A DNA stretch of 6,813 nucleotides from Pseudomonadota bacterium (lineage in GTDB: Bacteria; Pseudomonadota; Alphaproteobacteria; Rhizobiales; Aestuariivirgaceae), in NCBI GenBank assembly GCA_016522385.1, contig JAEKFU010000205.1, forward strand, positions 1 through 6,813, given 5' to 3'. Each line of letters opens with the position of its first letter. The stretch's first letter is position 1. A program made the translations under genes and the position numbers. The notes under the pieces were generated by a model, which saw nothing but the letters and a program-made list of their open reading frames with translations, did no database searches and was not told where the DNA came from. Shown here one piece after another: positions 1-5,412 of this stretch.

Positions 1-810
1 GTATTCGAAAGGTGCGACCAAAGCGGCTTCCGAAATCCGATAGGCCTGGCTAATCAAATAGCCCCCCATACCGCTCAGACAGCCGATCGCTAGCATAATC
101 ATAGTGTCTTTTGGATTCGGCCAAACCCAAGCTCGCAACAAGAACTCAAGACTTGGATCGCCACGGCCAGACAGAGCCCCATCGCCTAGAGTGAGGCCTA
201 TAGCGCCACTGACCGCGACAAACGTGAATTGTATGTAGAAAGCCATCGTCGACGCTTTTTCTGAAACTCCGAGTTTGCGGGTCATGATCTGCAGCAATGC
301 ATAGGCCAGTGCGGCTGCCAATGGCAGCAAATAAGCCAGTTGAAAACCATCGCTGCCAGGTCGCAGCATAACGGCAACTCCGCCAAGACCGACCAATATG
401 GCCATCCAGCGTCGAACACCGACGTGTTCACCCAGTAAGGGCACGGAGAGTAGGGTGATGAGGAGCGGTGCGATGAAGAATATCGCCGTGGCCTCGCCTA
501 GCGGAAGCGTCGCCAAACCAGTGAAGAATGCCATATTCGCTATCACCACTGCCAAGCCACGTAGTAGGTGAAGCGGTAGGCGTTTAGTGCGCAGAATCTG
601 ATATCCGCCTTCCAGGGGCACTAGTATGGCGAGGGTCAGCGCGATTGCCACCAGAGCTCGGAAAAGCACAATTTGGTGCAGTGGGTAGTCACCGCTCAGC
701 CATTTGATCGCCATGTCTTGGGTAGTGAAAGTCATCGTCGCGCCAACTACGCAGGCAATCCCCACAAGATTGTTGGAGGGTCGAAGTTCGGTTGGTGTAT
801 CCGGCGGCAT
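1..810 (-). CDS. EamA/DMT-superfamily membrane transporter (3' end cut by window edge)
   Basis: This is an inner-membrane drug/metabolite-type transporter with two EamA repeats. I translated 270 residues from the ATG at 810 to the window edge; the family is usually about 290-310 long, so roughly the last 30 are missing. The protein is a string of hydrophobic helices starting near residue 14. The first repeat ends with the family signature near residues 101-135 (LPLGEATAIFFIAPLL, then LLGEHVGVRRW). The same pattern begins again in the second repeat at about 256-270 (AYRISEAALVAPFEY). The start lies 5 bases after the stop of the AhpD-like gene, so the two are probably co-transcribed and possibly translationally coupled; no strong ribosome site is seen. 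The substrate cannot be read from sequence; EamA proteins move amino acids, nucleosides, S-adenosylmethionine or other small metabolites. Confidence 0.9.
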   Translation of the reverse strand, partial: MPPDTPTELRPSNNLVGIACVVGATMTFTTQDMAIKWLSGDYPLHQIVLFRALVAIALTLAILVPLEGGYQILRTKRLPLHLLRGLAVVIANMAFFTGLATLPLGEATAIFFIAPLLITLLSVPLLGEHVGVRRWMAILVGLGGVAVMLRPGSDGFQLAYLLPLAAALAYALLQIMTRKLGVSEKASTMAFYIQFTFVAVSGAIGLTLGDGALSGRGDPSLEFLLRAWVWPNPKDTMIMLAIGCLSGMGGYLISQAYRISEAALVAPFEY

Positions 811-815
811 TTTGC

Positions 816-1367
816 TTAATCGGAAGACGTTTCAAAAATGCTGGCCAGACCTTGGTAGCCATCCTCGGCAAGGCGTTTGCCGGCGACGCGATAGTACTCC
901 TCAGCTCCCAGGATGCCGTGCCCTTCCACAAGACGGTTCATGAAGGCATAGAGCGCTGCAACGAATGCTGCGTATGAAACTGCATCTTCGTTCCATCCGG
1001 CATTTAGAATGTTGTGCACATCGCCTTGCGATACACTCGCTGGAGAATTGGTCAGTTTGCCAACATAGGCGAGGATTGGCGCCAGCCGCGGGTCACCAGG
1101 ATGTTGCGGGCGTTCACAAATCGCGGCTAAATTCTCTGCCGTTTCACCAAGCTTTATAGCTGCATTTGTGTGAACGCCCCTACAATACCGACACTCATTT
1201 ATAGTCGACACGTAGGCAGCAATCGCTTCACGCTCTGCCGGCGAAAATGGTGAGGGGTATCTCATGATAGTCTCATTCAGAGTCAGCAACGCACTTGCCA
1301 CCTGCGGATGTTGTTTGAAGAGATCCAGTAGTGTTGCATCGTCCGGCAAAGAAGTCAGAAATGGCAT
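816..1367 (-). CDS. AhpD/carboxymuconolactone-decarboxylase-like peroxidase-related protein
   Basis: A 183-residue all-helical protein of the AhpD-like (CMD) fold. The redox signature is clear: Glu58 then Cys59-x-x-Cys62-x-x-x-His66 (NECRYCRGVH), the layout of the AhpD active site, where the Cys pair and His handle thiol chemistry against peroxides. Length and the later FMNRLVEGHG segment (about 142-151) match the uncharacterised 'peroxidase-related enzyme' branch rather than AhpD itself. The frame stays open upstream to 1517, but I chose the ATG at 1367: homologues begin with a similar MPFL/LP stretch and a GGGAG ribosome site lies about 8 bases upstream. A 10-bp palindrome sits just before that site. 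It is the first gene of a pair with the EamA transporter. A role in peroxide or electrophile tolerance is inference; the real substrate is unknown. Confidence 0.87.
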   Translation of the reverse strand: MPFLTSLPDDATLLDLFKQHPQVASALLTLNETIMRYPSPFSPAEREAIAAYVSTINECRYCRGVHTNAAIKLGETAENLAAICERPQHPGDPRLAPILAYVGKLTNSPASVSQGDVHNILNAGWNEDAVSYAAFVAALYAFMNRLVEGHGILGAEEYYRVAGKRLAEDGYQGLASIFETSSD

Positions 1368-1794
1368 ACGGCTACTCCCGGGTTCTAACGTTAGGCAAAA
1401 AGGGTGAGTGAAGCAGGAAGGGGTTGAAGAACGGCCTTTCCAACCTGCCGTTTTATGCATCCCTTGGCCATCTGGGAACAGACAGAATTCCAGCGAAAGC
1501 CGACATCGCACACCCAATGCCGGCTATCGAGGGTATGGCGAACGACTTCGAAGCACAGCGGGATCGTCTGGGATGTGCCAACGCTGGACGCCTGCTACTC
1601 GTTGACTGTGACTGCGATGTTGGCCCTTCACGATGCCAGTAACGGCCCCCGGAGTGCCAAGTGCAGCTTCTTTCGCCTTCAATTGGGAGGTGGACAAAGT
1701 GTTTGCGGTCACAATCTGTCTTAGTTCCGCGCTTAAAGAGCCACAATAAGATTCAATTCATACGGATGAGGAGGTGTCGTGGAGGGGAGGAAAT
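1368..1794. other. Divergent intergenic region between the AhpD-like operon and chvI
   Basis: About 430 bases separating divergently transcribed genes, so it must hold both promoters. Seen: the CTAACGTTAG palindrome (1385-1394), and a short inverted repeat AACGGC (1430-1435) / GCCGTT (1447-1452) followed by two more T on the plus strand. The overlapping open frames here on both strands have no recognisable family, no good ribosome sites and composition like shadows, so I call none as genes. I could not assign convincing -35/-10 pairs. The last part (1769-1791) is purine-rich and contains the chvI ribosome site. A divergent spacer this long could include a small RNA or a decayed gene, but nothing in it proves either. 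Confidence 0.6.
1385..1394. promoter_or_regulatory. 10-bp perfect palindrome upstream of the AhpD-like/EamA operon
   Basis: CTAACGTTAG is a perfect 10-bp palindrome whose near edge is 17 bases upstream of the AhpD-like start and just before its ribosome site. The position suits a repressor operator in the operon leader. No regulator gene for it is seen in the window, and a 10-mer palindrome can arise by chance. Confidence 0.3.
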
Positions 1795-2493
1795 ATGTCA
1801 ACGATAGCACTTGTAGATGATGATCAGCACATCCTGACTTCGGTAAGTATAGCGTTTGAAGCCGAGGGTTACCGCACGCAGACCTACACCGATGGCGCGA
1901 CTGCGTTGGTCGGCTTGCAGAAAACTCCACCTGACATCGCGATCCTGGATATCAAGATGCCGCATATGGACGGCATGGAATTGCTGCGCCGGTTGCGCCA
2001 GCACTCTGACCTTCCAGTCATCTTCCTGACCTCCAAGGATGATGAGATCGACGAGTTGTTCGGCCTAAGAATGGGTGCCGATGACTACATTCGCAAGCCG
2101 TTCTCTCAGCGCGTACTCATGGAACGGGTCAGGGTTGCGCTGCGCCGAGCCCAGTCACAGGAATCTGCGATTTCTGACGAGCCGGAGACGCCGATCATCG
2201 AGCACGGCAAGCTAGTGATGGATCCGAAACGCCATTCCTGCACCTGGGATGCGAATCCGGTCACCCTCACCTTGACCGAGTTCCGGATTCTACGGGCGCT
2301 GGCGCAGCGCCCCGGAATCGTCAAGAGTCGAAACTCGCTAATGGCTGCAGCCTATGACGATCATGTAATTGTTGATGACCGCACTATCGACAGTCACGTT
2401 AAGCGGTTGCGGAAGAAGTTCAGTGCTGTGGACAGGGGTTTCGATGAAATCGAGACGCTCTATGGTGCGGGCTACCGATTCAAAGAAGGGTAG
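1795..2493 (+). CDS. chvI: ChvI-type OmpR-family response regulator
   Basis: A cytoplasmic two-component response regulator of 232 residues. The receiver domain (about 3-118) has the acidic pocket Asp8/9/10, phospho-acceptor Asp52 in LDIKMPHMDG, Thr79 in FLTSKDDEIDELFG and Lys101 in KPF, so it should be phosphorylated normally. The OmpR-type winged-helix domain (about 138-230) contains LTLTEFRILRALAQRPG, the recognition-helix segment VDDRTIDSHVKRLRKKF, and the C-terminal LYGAGYRF hairpin. Segments such as LTSVSIA, MDGMELLRRLRQ and LAQRPGIVKSR are hallmarks of ChvI. I chose the ATG at 1795 over one 21 bases upstream because GGGGAGG lies 5-8 bases before it and ChvI proteins start M-x-T-I-A-L-V-D-D-D. 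In this family ChvI is driven by the sensor kinase ChvG and controls envelope, exopolysaccharide and acid/stress genes. No chvG or hprK follows here, so the kinase must be elsewhere. Confidence 0.95.
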   Translation: MSTIALVDDDQHILTSVSIAFEAEGYRTQTYTDGATALVGLQKTPPDIAILDIKMPHMDGMELLRRLRQHSDLPVIFLTSKDDEIDELFGLRMGADDYIRKPFSQRVLMERVRVALRRAQSQESAISDEPETPIIEHGKLVMDPKRHSCTWDANPVTLTLTEFRILRALAQRPGIVKSRNSLMAAAYDDHVIVDDRTIDSHVKRLRKKFSAVDRGFDEIETLYGAGYRFKEG

Positions 2494-2910
2494 TCGTTGA
2501 TCATCGTTGCGCCGGACGACGTTGGAAGTTGCCGCGCAGCGATTGTCTCTTGTTTGCGTCCCGACCGGTGGTGGACGTACGTGCGAATAAGCGGACACTG
2601 GTGCTGTCACGTCCGCCGACCGTTGATGATGAACCCTCCGTCAACACTGTATTGGGTGATCTCCTGACACCGAACGGCCCTACACACTAGGGTGTGATGA
2701 CAATTACAGGCATGGTAGCCAATCCGTGTCGCAAAAAATCTTTGACACAAGAAAATCACGATTGGTCCGAAGTACGAGCGAATGCGGTCCAATTGAAACC
2801 ACCAACGAAGATCACATTGCGAGCCTGGGTGAGGGGCGTTGCAGCTGAACCCATCGATCACGGAAGAGGTCGCGTGATCGACGGCTTTTGCCAAGTACGG
2901 CGTACGAAAA
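2494..2910. other. Intergenic region downstream of chvI
   Basis: About 417 bases where chvG would normally follow chvI; I find no kinase sequence in any frame. The chvI frame stays open for some 57 codons after its TAG, but the translation resembles nothing and chvI already ends at the family's normal C-terminus. Other open frames on both strands are uninformative. Visible signals are a small hairpin CACAC/GTGTG (2683-2696), a consensus-like -35 hexamer TTGACA at 2742-2747 with no clear -10 at normal spacing, and a terminator-like hairpin at 2851-2889. Together the last two could bound a short untranslated transcript, but this is inference. Confidence 0.55.
2851..2889 (+). terminator. Terminator-like hairpin (12-bp arms, 11 paired) before the Spy-like gene
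   Basis: CCATCGATCACG (2851-2862) and CGTGATCGACGG (2873-2884) pair at 11 of 12 positions around a 10-base loop, followed by C and TTTT (2886-2889). The stem is strong and the U-tract short, so termination may be partial. It lies only 21 bases before the ATG at 2911. It may end a transcript coming from chvI or a small RNA, or attenuate the downstream gene. It also leaves little room for a separate promoter for that gene. Confidence 0.5.
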
Positions 2911-3327
2911 ATGAAAAAGTTTGTTGCGTTGGTTTCTGTGACTTGTATCTCGATGGTTTGTTTCGGTGGATCGATTCCCGCTACAGCCACGATCTACGAC
3001 GCTAATATCGAGGGTCGGATTGAGTTAACTGCCAGGCAGAAGCCGAAGGTGCAGGAAATTCTCAATCAGAGCGATGGCGATCTGGAGCGGGTGCTTAGAA
3101 AGAACGGTATCGATCCGAACAACACCCAACCGCCCGTGCTGAAGCTGCTTGTCGCATCGCGTGAATTGGCTTCAATTGGACGCCGGACACGGTCCCAACT
3201 GGCCGAAATTTTGGACTCTGAGCAGCTGAGACAATACGACGAGATCATAGAGGAAGTCGAACAGCGGATCAAAAAATCGGTCTGGCTTGGCGATCGTCGA
3301 GAGCGGGGCCGTAATATATTTGATTGA
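2911..3327 (+). CDS. Small exported protein resembling Spy/CpxP (LTxxQ) periplasmic proteins
   Basis: A 138-residue protein with an N-terminal signal peptide: MKKF, a hydrophobic core to about residue 20, and a likely cut after PATA near 26. The mature part is highly charged and predicted mostly helical. Two short segments recall the Spy/CpxP pattern, in which an 'LTxxQ' turn starts each helix pair: IELTARQKPKVQEIL (about 37-51) and ILDSEQLRQYDEIIEEVEQRI (about 100-120). Spy/CpxP proteins are periplasmic chaperones or stress sensors; CpxP restrains the Cpx envelope-stress kinase. Here the gene follows an orphan chvI on the same strand, inviting an analogous role, but the similarity is by eye and weak. 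There is no upstream in-frame start before a TGA at 2875-2877, so the ATG is forced although its ribosome site is poor. There is no Cys beyond the signal region, so it is not a lipoprotein of the usual kind. Confidence 0.72.
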   Translation: MKKFVALVSVTCISMVCFGGSIPATATIYDANIEGRIELTARQKPKVQEILNQSDGDLERVLRKNGIDPNNTQPPVLKLLVASRELASIGRRTRSQLAEILDSEQLRQYDEIIEEVEQRIKKSVWLGDRRERGRNIFD

Positions 3328-3476
3328 AGTGAAGGTACGGCACTCTTTTTAGTCGGATCCTTTGCACGTATGGATTACCGCCGCGACTATTGGCCCGTCC
3401 GAAATTAATCATTAGCAGACAAACCTGGCATCACTCGCTGTGGTCCGCTCCTCACCAAATTTCAGACATGAATCAT

Positions 3477-3503
3477 TCGCAAGCAGATATATTTTGCTTG
3501 CGA
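3477..3503. terminator. 9-bp perfect inverted repeat between convergent genes
   Basis: TCGCAAGCA (3477-3485) and TGCTTGCGA (3495-3503) form a perfect 9-bp stem with a 9-base AT-rich loop. It lies in the 208-base gap between the convergent 2911-3327 and 3536-3991 genes, where a bidirectional terminator is expected. No T-run follows on either strand, so it may instead act as a transcript-stabilising 3' hairpin. A weaker stem AGTG/CACT with a TTTTT run (3328-3350) sits directly after the plus-strand gene and may be its real terminator. Confidence 0.4.
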
Positions 3504-3535
3504 TCACTTATCTCGCAGAAGTCGTGCCGGTGCCA

Positions 3536-3991
3536 TCACGGGTAGTGCAGTGGAATCGTTACGGCCGTTAAGTCACCCGACGCCCTAAAAAGGGCATCGT
3601 GATGAAACGGGATGAACTTTGGCGGATCAACGAAGTTCGATATGCCAGCGCCCTCCAACGGATAACCGAACAATTTGTGTCGCTCCAGTTTACCGTCTTG
3701 ATTTTGGTCGTGACCTACGGAGATCGCATATTTGCCATCTGCCACATCACTGAATCTGAAAGACACCGTGCCAGTTGTCGCCTTCACTGCTGCTGTAATC
3801 ACCCTGGTGTTCGATGCATCACACCTGGGGAACCCCCATCCAGCTAACCACAGACAGGCAATAATGTTTCCATTGTCATTGCGAATACCAGTCACGGTGA
3901 CTGATATTTCACCGGCGCGTGCCGACGGGGAAAGGATTGCTGTGACAGCCACTAGGGCAATTAACGTGACAAATCGTGGGAACTTCAACAT
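3536..3991 (-). CDS. DUF2141-family secreted protein
   Basis: A 151-residue exported protein of the DUF2141 family, whose function is not established. The signal peptide ends SPSARA, with cleavage expected after residue 26. The mature domain is a small beta-sandwich-like unit: an opening strand pair ISVTVTGIRNDNGNIIACLW (about 29-48), a middle strand TGTVSFRFSDVADGKYAISV (about 73-92), and the family hallmark HDQNQDGKLERHKLFGYPLEG (94-114), then GISN. Within the hallmark, Asp95, Asn97, Asp99 and Gly100 resemble a calcium-binding DxNxDG loop. Cys46 and Cys57 could form a disulfide. Length is close to the family norm. A GAGG about 12 bases before the ATG is a weak ribosome site. It is transcribed alone, convergent to the Spy-like gene. 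Confidence 0.9.
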   Translation of the reverse strand: MLKFPRFVTLIALVAVTAILSPSARAGEISVTVTGIRNDNGNIIACLWLAGWGFPRCDASNTRVITAAVKATTGTVSFRFSDVADGKYAISVGHDQNQDGKLERHKLFGYPLEGAGISNFVDPPKFIPFHHDALFRASGDLTAVTIPLHYP

Positions 3992-4030
3992 TACACACTA
4001 AGCCTCGATGCAAGTCGTTTGAGCAACGCA

Positions 4031-4059
4031 TTTATCCAAGTGAACTCGAGAGTCTGGAA
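4031..4059 (-). promoter_or_regulatory. Weak candidate promoter for the DUF2141 gene
   Basis: On the minus strand TTCCAG (4054-4059) and GATAAA (4031-4036) are spaced by exactly 17 bases, about 40 bases before the ATG at 3991. The -35 matches consensus poorly and the -10 four of six. The position is right; the sequence alone is weak. Confidence 0.22.
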
Positions 4060-4375
4060 CCTGTCCCATAGGCTGCTTGCGCATTAGCAGAGTCTTCCAG
4101 AAAACGGTGCCAACAATGTGAAACGCGTCATCACCATTTTGTGTACCGAAGCAAGCGAGTGTTTAAGCGATCTGCCGAGAGATCACTGTCATCGGCTTAA
4201 CATCGCAGAATCCCCGGCCTCGTGGTCCGACTGCGGAAAGTGGCTCGGTCTATTGGGGAAAGAAACCGGTACGGAACCCGGGGCCCGCGCCTGCCAAACA
4301 TACCAGAACAGACTCCTTTGCAAACCGCTCGCAGAGTCCGTTGAGTATCACAGGCGGTCTTTTCTCAATCAGGGC

Positions 4376-4399
4376 ACACAATGCATCAGAGCATTGTGT
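4376..4399 (+). other. Perfect 9-bp hairpin upstream of the 4493 gene
   Basis: ACACAATGC (4376-4384) and GCATTGTGT (4391-4399) pair perfectly around a 6-base loop ATCAGA; the arm's last T and two more give TTT before an A. It is 93 bases upstream of the ATG at 4493. It could be a weak terminator for an upstream transcript or a leader structure; the stem is AT-balanced and the U-tract too short for a firm call. Confidence 0.35.
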
Positions 4400-4492
4400 T
4401 TACGCCGCAATGTTCCTATGAATCCAATGACGGTGAATTCGCGTGCAAGGGCTGTCCGGGTTCGCGTCTTGGAACGAGTGAAGGTCAAACCA

Positions 4493-4930
4493 ATGTTTCG
4501 ATGCCAAATCGCCGCGTCCATCATTATTGCGATTTTCTTGCTAGGTGCTCTCCCGGATGACGCGAATTCAGGTCATACCAAGGAGCAGACTGCAGAGGGT
4601 ATCGCCGTTCTGTTCCTTCTGTCAGCTATCGAGAAAGCCGCAGCATCGTCCGCGAACGCCGATAGGAAAGATGACAGTTACAGCTATCACCATGGATTAA
4701 GCGCCCGCGATAACGCAGTCGCCGCCTGTGTTCACCGTGCGTACAAGGCCTTAGAGAAGGCTGGTGGTCTCTATATGCGCTTCGATAAGGTGGAAGGCGT
4801 CAAACACCGCGGCAACAATGACTTTGAGGTGGCTGTCAACGTAACAGATGTTTACTCATGGGGTCACAAGGCAAGATCCGTCACCTGCATCGTCAATCAC
4901 AATCAAATAAAGAAGTTCTTTTCAAGCTGA
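4493..4930 (+). CDS. Small secreted protein of unknown function
   Basis: A 145-residue protein I do not recognise by name. It starts with a signal peptide (MFRCQIAAS, hydrophobic to about residue 19, possible cut near DDANS). A second moderately hydrophobic helix follows (about 35-50, EGIAVLFLLSAIEKAA), then a polar linker rich in Asp, Ser, Tyr and His (58-70). The C-terminal half looks like a small folded domain: a helix DNAVAACVHRAYKALEKAGG (73-92) and strands FEVAVNVTDVY (111-121) and ARSVTCIVNHNQIKKF (127-142). Cys79 and Cys132 are placed to form a disulfide. This helix-plus-strands pattern with two Cys recalls small exported hypotheticals I associate with sphingomonads (from memory, unverified). 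The ATG at 4493 is preferred over in-frame ones at 4118 and about 4418 because GAAGG lies 8 bases before it and the signal peptide starts there. Confidence 0.72.
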   Translation: MFRCQIAASIIIAIFLLGALPDDANSGHTKEQTAEGIAVLFLLSAIEKAAASSANADRKDDSYSYHHGLSARDNAVAACVHRAYKALEKAGGLYMRFDKVEGVKHRGNNDFEVAVNVTDVYSWGHKARSVTCIVNHNQIKKFFSS

Positions 4931-5253
4931 CGCGCCAACCATACAGCGACCGTCGGTCGCCCAATCACCAAGCACCTGAGAGCGGTTCACAAGCGGACAT
5001 CTCGACAAGGGAGGTCGGTATTCGAAGGTACAGCCGTCGCCTTTGGGTGGATCCGCCGGTGCAGCGTATATGTACATGGATGGAATGATCCAAAGACTCC
5101 CTCGGTCAGATTAGATGCATCCGGTGAAATTTGTCGAAAATTATATTGCAAATGTCGCTGCTGTTTTCACGTAAATTTAGGCTGTGGCGTTTAGGGTCCG
5201 CGTCGGATTTCACAGCCTGACGTCATCCGACGAGTGAGTAAGGGGAGATCGCC
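4931..5253. other. Intergenic region containing the flp leader
   Basis: About 320 bases with no gene. A tight hairpin GCGACC/GGTCGC with a 3-base loop (4946-4960) lies 15 bases after the preceding stop and may be its 3' end, although no T-run follows. A distinctly AT-rich patch at about 5126-5180 is the likely promoter area for the pilin gene, but no hexamer pair with normal spacing stands out. The last 75 bases carry the interleaved inverted repeats listed separately. Confidence 0.5.
5179..5232 (+). promoter_or_regulatory. Two interleaved inverted repeats in the flp 5' leader
   Basis: Repeat A is AGGCTGTG (5179-5186) with CACAGCCT (5211-5218). Repeat B is CGTCGGA (5201-5207) with TCCGACG (5226-5232). 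All four arms are perfect and their order is A-B-A'-B', so as RNA they must either form a pseudoknot or be mutually exclusive. The block ends 8 bases before the AGGGGAG ribosome site of the pilin gene. A further palindrome TGACGTCA (5218-5225) bridges the two right arms. This suits translational or protein-mediated control, which is inference. Confidence 0.4.
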
Positions 5254-5412
5254 ATGAAAAGGCTCGCGTGTTTCATTAAAGACGATACCGGTGCTACCGC
5301 CATCGAATACGCGATGATCGCGGTGACAACTTCACTGGTCTTGGTGGCGGTCCTTCCGGCAATCGAAAGCGCCCTGGACGGCCAATATTCCTCTGTCGCG
5401 GCAGCCATGTAG
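5254..5412 (+). CDS. flp: Flp/Fap-type pilin (class III prepilin)
   Basis: A 52-residue prepilin of the Flp family, the major subunit of Tad-type adhesive pili. The short basic leader MKRLACFIKDDTG ends at Gly13, followed by ATAIEYAMIAV: cleavage after Gly13 by a TadV/CpaA-type prepilin peptidase puts Glu18 at +5 and Tyr19 at +6, the diagnostic Glu-Tyr pair of Flp pilins. The hydrophobic helix runs to about residue 37 (MIAVTTSLVLVAVLPAI), and a short tail ends QYSSVAAAM. Length is typical. A strong ribosome site, AGGGGAG, lies 6 bases before the ATG. No tad/cpa assembly genes (secretin, ATPase, TadC, TadE, peptidase) are in the window, so this copy is isolated here and needs machinery encoded elsewhere. 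The leader has unusual interleaved inverted repeats that could regulate it. Family assignment is secure; whether the pilus is built is not known. Confidence 0.95.
   Translation: MKRLACFIKDDTGATAIEYAMIAVTTSLVLVAVLPAIESALDGQYSSVAAAM

Larger units (their letters stand above)
4002..4492. other. Intergenic region before the small secreted protein, with a hairpin
   Basis: About 490 bases between the divergent DUF2141 gene and the gene at 4493. The frame of the latter is open back to an ATG at 4118, adding 125 residues, but that segment is Cys- and Arg-rich, has no recognisable fold, places the signal peptide in mid-protein and lacks a good ribosome site, so I treat it as non-coding. It contains a perfect hairpin at 4376-4399. 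No tRNA or known RNA family was recognised. Confidence 0.55.

Noticed and set aside
1453..1746. Overlapping open frames on both strands in the divergent spacer
   Set aside because: None has a convincing ribosome site, recognisable motif or protein-like composition; several overlap each other in different frames.
2338..2610. Minus-strand open frame antisense to the end of chvI
   Set aside because: It lies on the opposite strand of a secure gene with no independent signal.
2494..2667. Open frame continuing about 57 codons past the chvI TAG (stop-codon read-through)
   Set aside because: ChvI already ends at its normal C-terminus (GYRFKEG), and the downstream translation is Trp/Cys/Arg-rich and unlike anything known.
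2607..2990. Minus-strand open frame of 127 codons across the chvI-2911 spacer
   Set aside because: Overlaps the signal peptide of the 2911 gene antisense, shows no family resemblance, and is rich in Cys, Arg and His as expected of a shadow frame.
4118..4492. N-terminal 125-residue extension as a real domain of the 4493 gene
   Set aside because: It would bury the signal peptide mid-protein; the internal ATG has a well-spaced GAAGG and a typical signal start.
1..5033. Similar stretches near 1-13 and about 5018-5030 (GTATTCGAA...GGT) as a long-range direct repeat
   Set aside because: Only about a dozen bases match and not exactly; expected by chance and no structure flanks them.
5218..5225. 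TGACGTCA palindrome as a CRE-type operator
   Set aside because: An 8-bp palindrome is common by chance and the eukaryotic meaning does not apply; noted only as part of the flp leader.
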